A stretch of 64,000 nucleotides of DNA from Seiridium cupressi. Taxonomy: Eukaryota; Ascomycota; Sordariomycetes; Amphisphaeriales; Sporocadaceae. The notes beneath the pieces are model-generated. The model was not told the DNA's origin. It did no database searches and worked only from the letters and a program-made list of their open reading frames with translations. The stretch spans positions 248,001-312,000 of the forward strand of contig JARVKI010000005.1 in NCBI GenBank assembly GCA_036674765.1, in the 5' to 3' direction. Positions 33,785 through 45,284 of this stretch are shown here, in pieces. Numbering within the stretch: the first letter of the stretch is position 1; the number at the start of each line of letters is the position of its first letter. A program made the translations under genes and the position numbers.

Positions 33785-35201
33785 TGCGAATCCAGCCAGC
33801 TGTGCGTGTTCCCGTGCGCGTTTTATGGTCAAGACTGTGCACGGCTACATGTATTGACCAAAGTCTCCCTCCGTGCTTGACTGAACAGAGTCTCGCGGGG
33901 ATGCGTTTCAACCTTGAGGGACGTCGGTAGTTGTCTGTCAAAGAGCACAAGCTCGAGAAGTGGGGTAAAGCGGCCCTCTTCCCGTCAGCTGCAGGAGGCA
34001 TCACACCGATTGGGCGTACACAAGCTCTTGCCTGGAATCCGACCTACTCTTAGCTAATGTAGCAATGCTGTCGGCTCACTGACCACGGCGTGTAACGGAA
34101 CGCCCAGAATTTGGAATCAGAAAATGGACCACTGATTTGAGACAAGCTGATATGAACCTGTATGATACATTAGTCAGTCGTAGTATTTAAAATCTCCGAA
34201 GGGTTGTCATCCAACCTCGGGAGTCCTCGTTAAGCTCTATAGATGCTTGGTTGTCCCCGTTGTTCAAGGTGCTCTTCTCAGCCTCGGCGAAAGGGCATCA
34301 CGCCACCACTGTCTGCTTGATGTTTGACGTCAGCAAGGCTCGCTTCCCATCGCCTTTCCTACGTGGAATTACGCGACACATTAAAAACTTGCACTTTAAC
34401 GACCGTGCTGCAACAAATTTCAAGTGGATAGTAGTTGGTTTTCACTCTCACCAGGACGTTTTGATGTTACTCAGTGTCGCGTTTTCGCAACCGAGACCCT
34501 CCCTCCCATCATGCCATGTATTATGCTAACAGGCCTAGAGAGAATACTCAGTATTATCCTTGAGGAGACACTTTCATTGACTATAACTGATCGCCCTGTA
34601 CAATCAAGGATGATTAATCCGAGGCTCGAGGGAATTTTACAGAGGTAGTTCTTCACGAAGGGGAAAGGCTTTCTCCCAAGCCCCGTATCAAGAATTTGAC
34701 CGTGAGCTGGTAGTGGCTACCCTTGCGCAAATCATGGAATATTATGTCTCTGAGGTTGAGGAAGGGATACCTAGCGACCTTGTATTTTAAAAATTGGGGA
34801 TATAAAAGCCATAGTGTGATCAGATATAGATGAGACGGGGGGTAATGTATTCGCCGTTTGTTCTATCCGTCCTGCCTGGTGCACCAGAATAAACCACCAA
34901 GTTAATCGTCAACCACCGTATGGATGACCTTCGCAGGCAAAATAATTGTAAAAGTCCTCTCTGCTCAACCACAATACCCGATATTCCATAACAGTAACAT
35001 CCTCCAATCGATTACCAGTTCATGCTCCAATTGTATTCCAGCATTGTCACTTCCTCTGGCTTGTTCACTCAAGTGCCAACGTGCCGTAAGATATGTCGAC
35101 AGGTATGAAGGGATGGGATCTCGGCAGATAATATTTCCATTTGAACTTGATGTGATCTCAATTCACGGCGCAAGTGTTGTGCCAATAAACAGTAATAACC
35201 T
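33785..35201. other. Gene-poor stretch, no feature seen
   Basis: This 1.4-kb region upstream of the acetyltransferase contains its promoter. I see no other gene, repeat or RNA. Confidence 0.4.
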
Positions 35202-35489
35202 CTAGTTCTTCCCATTCTTCTGACGGCCATGCAGAGATGGAAGTTTATTCTTCAAAAGCTGACGAGTACTCGAGAAACTCAAGCTGCTAAAGACGGATGA
35301 TGCATCTGAATCCTTTTGTAATAGTTGATTTTCGTTCGATGGGGACTTCTGCGACGGGGATGTTTGCGACGGGGATTTCTGCGACGGGACCTTCTGAGGT
35401 CTATCGCGTAGCATAACCATGCCCATGCCCATACCCATCAGCTGGGATGACTGACGGGAGTCTCGATTGTTAATTGGTTGGGAACTCAT
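35202..35489 (-). CDS. Possible small hypothetical protein with SQKSP repeats
   Basis: A single frame gives 95 aa from ATG 35489. It begins MSSQPINNRDSRQSSQLMGMG and then repeats a five-residue unit, KVPSQ-KSPSQ-TSPSQ-KSPSN, encoded by an imperfect 15-bp tandem repeat at about 35340-35395. The C-terminus is serine- and lysine-rich. No known domain. Composition and repeat suggest a small disordered protein, but no splice signal or homologue supports it, so it may be fortuitous. Confidence 0.3.
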   Translation of the reverse strand: MSSQPINNRDSRQSSQLMGMGMGMVMLRDRPQKVPSQKSPSQTSPSQKSPSNENQLLQKDSDASSVFSSLSFSSTRQLLKNKLPSLHGRQKNGKN

Positions 35490-37135
35490 GATATAAAGAT
35501 GTAGAGTTGTCAAAGCTGAAGCCTAGTGCAGAAGTCAAGGGCTCATGTATTGGCGTTCGGTATCTAAGGTATAGAGGCACGAAAGGGGAGCAGAGAGCTT
35601 GGCGACGAGCCCTATCTAAGTACACCACAGCCTCTGGCAGGACTCCCATACCCTAGACAACCTCTATGTCGGTGCCTTAGGCACGTATCCACCCACCTTG
35701 TGCAATAGTAAAGTTGATGGCAAAGGATTTTATGAATCACGGTGATGTGGTGTGGAGGCGCAGCAAGGACGCTGAAGCCTGGGCACCCTGATTGCCTGAG
35801 TGCCTAAATTTAGGATGCGAGGGTGCCTGGGGCATCCATTAATGCCGGACGTTTGAGTCTCGTGGTCAAGAAGTGGATGCGAGAATAGATCTGCCATTGT
35901 ATCACACAAGGACTTAGTCATATAGCTTTATACTTTGCGGAATGGGCACGAACTAAATTGAACATATCATTGAGCGAGTTCACTTCGGGATAGATTTACG
36001 AGCCAAGTGAATTATATGCATTTGGTTTTAAAGCACCGCAATGATACCAACTTCTCAGAAACCGGTTGAGTCCTTCGTGTGCAAGCATCTGCGTTAGAAA
36101 AAATTGATTATCTCGCAGCTTCTTGGTCATCCGGCGGAATTTTGGACCCGGCTTACTTGCATACGCATAACACCCAAGGCGTTCACCGTAGTTCTGAGTT
36201 GAATCGGTGTCAGCGCTTACCGCTTTGGGAGGCCCTATCTCAGAGTGAGGCATCAAGCCTGCCGCGGCCAGTATCAGCTCTATTGAAACCCATGCAGCTA
36301 TTACTTTTATTTTCTTTCAATTCGAACTGAGCATATCCGACCCGAAGGGCACCATTTCTTCTTCTTCTTCTATCCTTTTTGCCGGCGGTACTGTAGGTAA
36401 GGGGGAAACATGTGTATACGATTATGGGCAGATGCAACAGAATAGCTGGGCCACAACAGGGCACCGCCGCCGAAGCGCAGCCAGGTCCAGTCTCCGACTC
36501 GTAATCCTGGAGAGCTAGCTATACTGCATGCAGCTCGCCGAGGCTACCCTAGTACTATTATACCTCCCAGCCCTCCTCCAGAAGGCTTCCTGAGCAGTAT
36601 GTACAGTATGCCACACTACACGCGCACACTGTGCATCGGCCCCAATAAAAAATTGCGGCTCGTGCCGTCGAAATTACTTTATCGCTTAAAAGCCAAGGTG
36701 AACGACCAACGTTCTAGGTAGCGTCGCCCCAAAGTTCCAATAACCCCAATTAGATAATCCCAATACCCATAGGATCATTGTAGACCTTGGTCCCTGTCCA
36801 TTTGAAGCCGTGGCTAATCACGTACTGGCCAATCATTAGTCTTAAAGAAGTCGGGCCTACTTAGTGGTTCAGGGTACTTTGAGGTACGCTTATGACACTT
36901 TTGCCGACCTCTGCAGAGTGTGGCAGCTTTGCCTTTTAGTCAACTCTACGTGCCCACTGGTGTAGGTTCATACCCTTCATTTCAAGGGCAACCGCGTCGT
37001 TTCGTGCAAGTCAGTTTGTTCGGCCAACTGCGATTTGGCATCAATCATTGTTTCAGCGTTAACTAGATTGCTTCAAATCTATATAGAAAATAAGCCCTTC
37101 CTCCCCGCTCATGCTTATATATAAAGCCTTTGTTG
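35490..37135. other. Gene-poor stretch, no feature seen
   Basis: This 1.6-kb region has only short unsupported frames and a small CTT run near 36357-36371. Nothing else was recognised. Confidence 0.4.
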
Positions 37136-37720
37136 CTACTTCGTTGAGTACCTTGAAGGGCCACCGTCTTTCAAGTTCTTCCTATGCAAGTTCAAGTTGT
37201 CAAAATCCCAGTCGTCCAGCATGCGAACCCGGCGATTATAGTAAGCGTTGGTATCGACAGAACGCGCCTGGCTCTGCAACTATAGAACTGATTGAACTCA
37301 AAAAGAGGAGATGCTCACATTGATGCCCGCAGCATCTCCGGCCCAAGACTGCCATGTCCCTTCTAGGTCCATGCAGACACTACTGCCACAGCGGGGACAG
37401 AATTTATGCGCTTCCTTCTCCGATGCGAATCTATACTCGGATAGGGTGTCCTTCCTAGAGATCCTCGATCTCATCACGTTAGGGGTAGATCATGAGGTAG
37501 CCGTTGCGCCCGCAAATACTGCAGTTACACATCTTTACGGGGATATGATACCCGGGTTCCTTCGTCAGTTTCTCATGCTGGATACGAAAGCGGACGGCAC
37601 CGTAATGACAGCCTCTAGTTGCGGAACCTTGGGCATTGCGTCATCATTGGAGCGCCAGACCATCGTGCCCGGCGGTCCAGGCTTGGAGGACACGGCGTCG
37701 ACGGAGGTTGAGGTGGACAT
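37136..37720 (-). pseudogene. Decayed GFA-family (glutathione-dependent formaldehyde-activating-like) gene
   Basis: Read on the minus strand, pieces of a CENP-V/GFA zinc protein occur in order but in shifting frames: a start-like MSTSTSVDAVSSKPGPPG; then, in another frame, RGCHYGAVRFRIQHEKL and KMCNCSICGRNGYLMIYP; then an in-frame TAA followed by RDEIEDL; then, shifted again, RKDTLSEYRFASEKEAHKF, CPRCGSSVCMDLEG and a tail with VRMLDDWDFDNLNL. The family's first zinc motif CHC reads CHY. No intron I can place repairs the first shift, the TAA and the second shift together, so I call it a pseudogene. A sequencing problem would be the alternative. The last part may still include one ordinary intron. 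Confidence 0.6.
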
Positions 37721-38638
37721 GATTTTGACACGTCCTGACGTAACACACCCAATGAAGCTACGGAGCTGCTGCGATAGAATATTGTGATAGTGGAGTAAAT
37801 GAAAGGCAGAACAATGCTCTACTCTTGTGTATGTTGTGGAAACCGCAATATGATGCGGAACATATCTGGACGGTTTAGAGGAGGATGGGATCAAGTTAAT
37901 AAAGAAACATTCGGGTGGTCGGTAATGCAGGTCCTTGTCGGCTTTTCATTCTCATGGGTAGTCCGAGAGTGGCTCTCGCTTCACTAGCCAGGTCGAGGTA
38001 TTCGACACTGTGACAGTTCAGGAATCGGGGCGGGGTGTTATAAATGGTCACGTCGACAAAGCGATACTATAAGTAGAAATTTGACAATAGTGCAACTCAT
38101 ATTGGAGGCTCGAATGTTCTGCCCATCCCTTAACATCACACAAGTCGAGACGATCTAGAAAGGGACATATGAAAGGGTCGCCTATTCCCACAAAAGTGCA
38201 GAAAATCACGTAAAACAGCGAGTAGAAATTAAAAAAAAAGTCGGACAAGCACCTATCTTACCCCTTCTATGAGTTTAAATCAACCCACACAGAGCAGCCT
38301 GGGAGCTGACAAACGACTGTCTTGAAGATCAGATCATCTCTGGTCATCCTTCAGCCGTAATTGGTTACTCCAATACTGCGACCATGGAGCTGTCGGCGGC
38401 TGTTGCTTCGAGGACTCACTGCCGACGCTGCCATGGCCCCACTTACTGTATGAGGAATGCGGATTGCAAACACCCACACCATGAGATGTGCTGTGCAGCT
38501 ATTAGCCCGTGATCTACCCTTCGTCATACAGACGATAAGGAAGTCCTGAGCTTGAACATCGAACAACCGTCTTGTACAAAATAGAACTCAGCCAACCCGA
38601 CTTTATCTAACAGCAATCAATCCATTTTGCTGATCACG
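37721..38638. promoter_or_regulatory. Upstream region of the CoA-transferase gene
   Basis: This 0.9-kb spacer lies between the divergent GFA relic and the CoA-transferase start. No coding frame or repeat was recognised. Confidence 0.4.
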
Positions 38639-40332
38639 ATGGGAGACTATACGATCCAGAAAGAAGCTTCCCGTATCTTCCACGACGTCTTACTCAAGGA
38701 TGCTCGACTCGGCCTTCCAGCAGAAGTCCAGGCTGCCGCATCGCGGACAGTCATTGACGCCAAAACACCAATCGCGAAACCGTTCCTGCCAGCGCCTACC
38801 AAAGCCAGTGAGACCAGCACGGCATTATGGGCCCTCCTAGGAACGTATGGCAACGCGATCGTCGAGCAGCGATTCGGTGTGCAGCAGTCGGTGACGGTCA
38901 ACAGCGATGTGGCGACCCTGTTCATCTTCGCGTTCATGCTGACCAAGTTCGGGGACAAGGATATTGGCGATCCGGAAATAGTGCCGCGGTACCAGAGGTA
39001 TGACCTACACAAGCAACACGTACCATGGCGGCGACTATGTACAAACGTATACCCGACGAGGGACGGTAGATGGTTCCATCTACACGGGAGTCTGGATGCG
39101 ACGAAGAGCCTGCAGATGCTAGGACTGCCTGCTTTCGACGACGAGAAAGACGAGCTGAAAATCATTGGCCAGTACTGCGACAACATCAGGAAATACGATG
39201 CAAACTGGTTGGATCTCGAGGCCAATGAGTATTGGAGACAGTCGGGTTGCATCGCTTTGACCAAGGAAGAGTATCTAGAGAGCGAGCATGGCAAGATTGT
39301 CGCAAACGACCCCATATACCTCGTCGAAGCATCGCATGCCGATAGCCTGCCGGCGATTCCATGGCCGCAGGTTGAGACCAAGACATTCAGGCCACTAGAA
39401 GGCATCAAGATACTCGATCTCACGAGGGCTATTGCTGGACCGACGATTGCGAGACTCGCCGCACTCTTTGGGGCAACAGTCGTCCGGATCTCGAATGATC
39501 AGCTAGCAGAGCTGGGCGCCATCTTAGTTGAGAGTAATCTTGGAAAGAGAGATGCGAACCTGGACCTCAAGTCCGACGAAGGACGCAGAGCTCTTCTCCG
39601 GCTGCTCGAGGATGCCGACGTGATCCTGGATGGGTTTCGGCCCGGTGCTCTTGATCGTCTCGGGTTTGGTCCGAGATACGTCCACGAACTGGCACGGAGG
39701 CGGGGCAAAGGAATCGTTTACGCGCGCGAAAACTGCTATGGCTGGAATGGTCCTTTGTCGCATCGCAGTGGTTGGCAGATGATCAGCGATGCAGTCGTGG
39801 GCCTGTCCTGGGAGATGGGCAAGTTCGTCGGCTTGGACGAACCCATTGTGCCGCCGCTACCAAATGCCGACTTCCAGACTGGAATTATTGGCTGCTTGGG
39901 AATTATGGACGCATTGAACAGAAGAGCCAGAGAAGGTGGAAATTATCTAGTGTCCATGTCTCTGAACCAGTACAACAGCTTTTTGCTATCAGTAGGGTCA
40001 CAGCAGCAAGATATACAGGACGAATTGCGGGAGAAATGGAAAGATATGAACTTTAGGCACTACGATAACATGAACAGGATATTGCGCAAGGTAAGTGTGA
40101 TACGCCGCCGAGGAGATGGAATGTCACTAACACCAAGTTGCTCGTGCCTGCTTTCCCAAAGAAGGTGCCAGAGCTCTTCTCTCCAGCTTACTTTGAAACG
40201 ATATCAGCCGATTGGGGCAAGTCGGAAGAGGAAATGGCGATTCTCCGGCCTGCAGTCGAGTATGAAACAACGAAATTGGTTTACGACTTGGGAAGCTCGG
40301 AGAAGGGGTTCCACCAAGCAGCATGGCCATGA
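38639..40332 (+). CDS. CaiB/BaiF-type (family III) CoA-transferase
   Basis: Two exons with a 47-nt intron (40091-40137, branch CACTAAC) give 548 aa. Family III enzymes move CoA between carboxylic acids or racemise acyl-CoAs. The core reads PLEGIKILDLTRAIAGPTIARLAALFGATVVRI, a family start block, followed by NLGKRDANLDLKSDEGR, DADVILDGFRPGALDRLGFG and RKGIVYARENCYG. It is preceded by a divergent first half of about 240 residues, as in fungal members of roughly 550 aa. Start ATG 38639 (MGDYTIQKEASRIF); the frame upstream lacks another ATG. Substrate not predictable. It converges with the DUF3716 gene, leaving 115 bp. Confidence 0.85.
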
Positions 40333-40447
40333 AGAGAGTTTTGGTATAGAGAAGGTGTTAATTTCCAAAACAAAAGGGTATCTAAGCAGTGTACGCCAAA
40401 ATGAAACATACCCTTACAGTATCCAATTCACCGAGAGAGTAGTTGTT

Positions 40448-41628
40448 TCAGCGAAGCGGCTTGATTGCCACCTCGGAATCATCAAAGCCCATCCAAGTAT
40501 CGCCTTCAGCATCACCATATTCGCTTATCTCAGTGTCGTCTTCGTTTTCCATGTCATGTAATCCTTCCTCCGTCGAGGGAAAGGGTACAAACCTCGCAGA
40601 GTGCCCTGATAACCGCGTTGGTGGAGCTGAAGCAGCGTTTGTGTACATGCCACGGTGTTTTGTGGGGTTTGGGTTGGGTTCGGCAGCAGACCGAGTTCTC
40701 TCGGCTTCAACAGTCGCAATCGCTGCTTGCCATTGCAAGGCCTCTGCTTTCATCCGTCTTCGCGCACGAGGTGACAAGGCGCGAGCCTGACGTAGCTTGT
40801 CAGCGAAGGTATCAGCTCCGGAGCTCTGCGGTGTTTGTTTCCGGACCATATACTGGTGATGCTGCGGTTGTTGATATACCGTGCTCTTTTTCGGCGGCCG
40901 GGAAGGACCCGGAACCTTGGGCTTTCTAGGCATGAGAGGTGATGCACGAGGTTGTCCATTTCCCTTTGCCATCATACTTCGTGCCATCTCCTCTTCCGTA
41001 ATGGGATCATTAGTACATTTTTTATACTGGTTCTGGTATGTGCAATTGGCGCAAGCGTGCCTGATGGTGCTGTTTGCGAGCACCTCCGGAGGCGATACTA
41101 TGCAATGAGCAAAGGGGCCATTTTTCAGTAGACAGTTCCGGCAAGGGTTGGGATTGATCTGGCCGCAGATGTAAATCATCGTGGAGGCGAAGTCATGCGC
41201 AGTCCTCGGTACAAAGCTTCCCTGGTGGCGATAGGGATTCCATTCGACTGGCCTCAGGGTGGGCTGGCCGGAGAGTGCTGCGGGGAGGGGATGTACGGGC
41301 TCGGGCTGGTTCTGGAAGTCGGCTGGGAGACTTTGCAGAGCTGTTTGCCATGCCGTAATGTCGCTATTGATATGCGGGCCACTTGGCTCAGCGTGCCCCT
41401 GCCCGGCTGCGGGCGGCGAAGCGACCTGGCTGTCATTAGAATGGGAAGCTGACGGGGTCGACTGATCTCCTGCTTCAAGGTAAGCGCCGCAGGCTTCTGG
41501 GGATGGAAAGGGAAGAACCAACGATTGGAGCGAGGGCCATTGGGAGTCGCATGACGCTCAGCATACCAGTCAACAGCAGCAGCATCTACTGCGGACCTGA
41601 AATCGGATGACTGTTGCGAGCTTGCCAT
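40448..41628 (-). CDS. DUF3716-like fungal protein (Cys-rich)
   Basis: Two exons with a 53-nt intron (41470-41522, branch GCTTAC) give 375 aa. The central segment has eight conserved-looking cysteines/histidine: CGQINPNPCRNCLLKNGPFAHCIVSP, then RHACANCTYQNQYKKCT, a pattern I associate with the fungal DUF3716 family and probably a zinc-binding module. The rest is low-complexity: a Gln/Ser/Pro-rich N-terminus, a basic Pro-rich middle (MPRKPKVPGPSRPPKK), and an acidic C-terminus (ENEDDTEISEYGDAEGD). This suggests a nuclear regulatory protein, but function is unknown. The join AATC|GA was chosen since the downstream frame has no usable ATG of its own. Confidence 0.7.
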
Positions 41629-42722
41629 GACTGCACATTGGACTGTAATCTCTCCGGACTGCCCGTGTCACGGGTGGCCTGTTTGTGTCGCGTCGCGTGA
41701 CGAGCGCGTTCAGGGCGCGAGCTACAGTTAGCCCCGGCCTCACTCTGTGAGATGGATCTGATTAGATGGGAGCCCAGGGAAAGCAAAGGTCTGAAGTGTT
41801 GTGCCAATCGGAGCGCGATGCTACATTGGTAATCGACAAGATAAATCAGTCTTATTTGCAGGGCGAATTGAAGATACGTAGTCCAATTAATGTGGGCCAA
41901 GTGCACCGAAGATGAAGTGGGATTGGGGGGTGCATTGCACTAACCACCTCACTGTAGTAAAATTCCGGCGGGTGAGCTTGCAAGTGGATTAGCACTACAT
42001 TGTAGGGAACTGACCCATGGCTCGCTCGTGAGCACTAAGAAAAAAAGAGTTCGGCTGTCGGCTGCAAGACGGATGGGGGCATTCTCACAGGCATTCTCAC
42101 AGCAACCTCGATGTGGCCGATTTGGCCGAGGACCTGAGAATTGATCGCCGTGCTGTACTTTGCCGCCCTTTTGCTTGGCTAGTTCATGTTTGCTTACGCT
42201 GAATGGGGTTTTCTATTCAACAGCATCCGGCCGCATGTTTCGTATGCATGCAAAAGCCCGCCCACTGTCGAGATGCGTTGTGAAACCTTTTTGCACTAAC
42301 TCCGGTCATTGTCATTGAGTGACATTCAATCCTCCCCATAGTGTTGTTCAGCTTCATGTGTGTCATATTTATCACAAGGCTGCCATGATGATGCACGCCA
42401 CTGTGACCTGATTCCCCAACGTTGATCGTTGTTGTGGCCAACAGTGAAACCTGATTGGCTTTTGCGACGGTATTGCAGATGTCAGGATGATCTTGAGTTG
42501 TGCAACGTGAGACGGTTTCTGGCTCGTGTTGCATCTTGTGGACATATACGATGGATCTCTTGGGATAAGTCCTTCACAGTTTCACTGTGCCAAAGGAAAT
42601 ATATATTGGCTGCTTCGCCCCAAGTCTGCTTTGTGATCTGTATTTGCTCAGGTACAAGGCTCTCTATGGCTTGAGTACGTCTGGTTTGGTCCTGCAACGC
42701 TCTCGAATCCATCAGTATCGCT
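41629..42722. other. Divergent promoter region with a short tandem repeat
   Basis: This 1.1-kb spacer lies between the DUF3716 gene and the small secreted protein gene. A 12-bp unit gcattctcacag occurs twice in tandem at 42079-42102. No coding frame is credible. Confidence 0.45.
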
Positions 42723-43150
42723 ATGCAATTCTTTGCGGCTTTGCTCGCGACGTTGGTTCTTTCTCGAGAAGCCAGTGCGGATTTCTGGATAACTCATGGC
42801 ACAGCACAATGGCAGGAGCTTGGTCTCTGGGAGGAATGGGATGGAGCACAGTTCTTGCCTGTCAGGTGTAACTGCCACCAAGTCTCGTCACTTGGCGGGT
42901 CGGAGTGGAATGAAGACGTCAGCGGGGATAATCAAGGTGTACGGCTCAAAGGCAGTACATACGACCCTGAAGTGATTGAATTCAACAACAAGTTGGGACA
43001 CTATAGTGAGTTGACCCCAGTCTAGTATCGAATGGCTTGTATTAACTTTCTACAGCCATCTACAAGGACAGGGGCTACGCTATGGTTGATCTTGGAGACA
43101 ACAAAGTAGGGGACCTGTTTCCTCAACACAACGCGATCATACGACTGTAG
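42723..43150 (+). CDS. Small secreted protein (effector-like)
   Basis: Two exons with a 50-nt intron (43006-43055, branch TTAAC) give 125 aa. A clear signal peptide, MQFFAALLATLVLSREASA, is followed by a short mature protein starting DFWITHGTAQW. The mature part is acidic and aromatic-rich with only two cysteines (CNCH), and ends KVGDLFPQHNAIIRL. No known domain. Small size, secretion signal and no wider family resemblance match a candidate effector or secreted orphan; host-interaction role is speculation. Confidence 0.7.
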
Positions 43151-43526
43151 ACGGCAAGAAATAGGGTATTTCGGCACCTCAATGGTCTTCTGCAGCTCGT
43201 ATGTTCAGGCATGACTTGGCAGGAGATCCACATTCCATTCCGACATACCACCTGGACCCATGAAGATCTCTTTGAAGGAAGTTGTCTTGCTTTGTGCGAA
43301 GTTACAATCATCTTTGTACGGAAAATCAAATACACTCATATGAAAAAAATCGTTTTTTTTTTCAACATTTGTTATATTGCCCATCAATACGGTCTTTGTT
43401 ATTAAATGTTGGATTTGGCCTCTCTCTTTTCTTAGATATCCGTCCCATAATTAAGCCAGAACCAACATCTTTACATCCGGTAATCTAGAGGCGCGAACTG
43501 ACATATACATTTATCCATTTTTTAAA
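43151..43526. other. Intergenic, AT-rich hairpin
   Basis: This 376-bp spacer contains a run of seven A and a longer T run around atcg near 43344-43361, which could form a small hairpin. No gene seen. Confidence 0.35.
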
Positions 43527-43898
43527 ATGCCCAGCCAAAACTCGGCAAAAATCACATCTGATTTTGCTAACACCATCTTGCCGAGACCTTCTCGGTTCCA
43601 TGAGGAGCTGGACCTCAACCTCAAGCCTCCGCAATGGATGACATCCTGGCCGGACAATTCGCAGGATATCACACGACCAAAGACTTCTTGGATTCACCGC
43701 CTGGTCTCGCCCAAGTTGCCGCAAACAGTGTCTGCCGGGAGTAAAGTATCATCACCACCAGACAGTCGGCCTAAGACATCAGATGTTAGTTCTGCATGTT
43801 TAGCGGCACTAAGAGACCAAGATGTCAAGTTCCAGGCAAGTGATATAGGAGAGCCAAAAATGCCACATCATCGCACGCTTTCATTTTTAGGTAAATAG
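43527..43898 (+). CDS. Hypothetical protein, 123 aa
   Basis: Single frame with start context TTAAAATGCCC. Begins MPSQNSAKITSDFANTILPRP and contains several Pro/Ser/Trp-rich stretches (PPQWMTSWPDNSQD, KTSWIHRLVSPKLPQ). No domain, signal peptide or TM segment. The 3' half could hide an intron (GTTAGT at about 43783), so the end is uncertain. Support is only the open frame and plausible composition. Confidence 0.35.
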   Translation: MPSQNSAKITSDFANTILPRPSRFHEELDLNLKPPQWMTSWPDNSQDITRPKTSWIHRLVSPKLPQTVSAGSKVSSPPDSRPKTSDVSSACLAALRDQDVKFQASDIGEPKMPHHRTLSFLGK

Positions 43899-44444
43899 TC
43901 TTCACAGCAGAGTGAATCAGTTGAGCGAGCTTCTGATAGATAGTATCCGCGGCCTAGTAAATGTATACAAGTCTTGCCTCGTATTTGAGTCGTTTTAAGG
44001 CTCTCCTTCAGTGAAAGGGAACAGTTCTATTACGTGAACGTCCAAACATCAATTGTTCTCTCTCTAAGAGCAAGCGCAGAGCTGCCTATAGATCCCGAGC
44101 TCAGCTAGTAGTCATTTTGGATAATATCCAAACACCAATAAGCACATGGTCTGAACAGATGATTGCAAAAGACAGTCTGACGATTGAGTCTCTGCCGTTG
44201 AAAGCCAGTCCCTTCGTAGCTAGACGAGATTAGTTCATTATGAAGTGAAAAAAAACAACGCTTACATAGACAAAGTGCTTTGCTCCACTCTTTGGTAAAT
44301 AACTGCTATTGCTACAACAACAACGTGCTAGCTAGACAATGCCTTATCTCTCGAAAGTGGCATAAAAGCTCCTGGATAGACTGGTTAGACACCCAGTGCT
44401 TCGAGTCAAATTCACATATCTCAACCCCCAGAATAACCAAGAAG
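43899..44444. other. Intergenic, no feature seen
   Basis: This 546-bp spacer upstream of the Cys-rich hypothetical gene shows no supported feature. Confidence 0.4.
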
Positions 44445-45131
44445 ATGGACCCAACGATCCAAGCTGGAGAACCGTTCTACATCAGTTATGTTTACCCCTG
44501 TGGTCTCACGGAACAGCGCGAGCATCGCGAATATCTTCTCGAATCTATGGAATTCAACAAACTGGCACCTTGTGGACAGGATATCACGCGTATATCTATC
44601 CATCTGAACAGCAATGATCACTGCTCTATATGTAGGGACAGCGAGACCAATGATCGGACTTCACCCCATATGCGCCACACCTACGTGTGCGGACATGACG
44701 AGGATTACGTGTCCGGGCATAGTGATGAGGGGGATGTGCTCTCGCCAGAGATTATAGCTTGTATGATATTCGTTGAGCTTATTCCGCGCGGGCAAGAAAA
44801 CCCATTCATCGAGGTACAGGCATCATATTGTGCCGAATGTCAGCGAGCACCTTTCGGCTTCCTACGCGCTGCGTTAGAACGAAGTGGCAAGGTCGAGCGG
44901 ACTCCCCCAGCACAGACGACAGTGCGAACTCACTTCAGATTCATGTACGAGGCGCATCTCACCGGTAAACTTTCCGACGTGGCTTATGACGAGCTTCTTA
45001 CTCTGGTAGCACAGGCCTGCATCAATCTTGTCCCGGATGAAGAGTTTAATGCATGGGTGAGAGGGGCCCGTTTTGACGAATACATTGTCAGCGACCTCCG
45101 ATCAGCTATCACGACTCTGCGACTAGGGTGA
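44445..45131 (+). CDS. Hypothetical Cys/His-rich cytosolic protein
   Basis: Intronless from ATG 44445, 228 aa; the frame extends upstream to 44280 but that part looks non-coding. The middle holds pairs of likely metal ligands: HCSICRDSET, RHTYVCGHDED and SYCAECQRAPFGF, a CxxC..CxH..CxxC spacing that suggests a zinc-binding domain, not one I can name. No signal peptide or membrane segment. The C-terminus is helical (LLTLVAQACINLVPDEEFNAW). It converges with the DUF1996-WSC gene. Confidence 0.6.
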   Translation: MDPTIQAGEPFYISYVYPCGLTEQREHREYLLESMEFNKLAPCGQDITRISIHLNSNDHCSICRDSETNDRTSPHMRHTYVCGHDEDYVSGHSDEGDVLSPEIIACMIFVELIPRGQENPFIEVQASYCAECQRAPFGFLRAALERSGKVERTPPAQTTVRTHFRFMYEAHLTGKLSDVAYDELLTLVAQACINLVPDEEFNAWVRGARFDEYIVSDLRSAITTLRLG

Positions 45132-45284
45132 TCATAGGTATACATTAAGAGACTTTAATATAGAGAAATATGTACGCTATTGATTTTTAGACCATGAAAA
45201 TATCGTATATATGTTTACTATAAGCAATAGTTGTGAATCGTTGATACATGCGCCTTCTCCAATATGTACCTATACTAATTCCTC

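Noticed and set aside
18706..34000. Possible secondary-metabolite cluster (three MFS transporters, regulator, oxygenase, acetyltransferase)
   Set aside because: No backbone synthase, terpene cyclase or P450 is present, and the oxygenase is myo-inositol oxygenase.
38647..39423. Long minus-strand frame opposite the CoA-transferase
   Set aside because: Shadow frame; the plus strand encodes conserved CaiB/BaiF motifs here.
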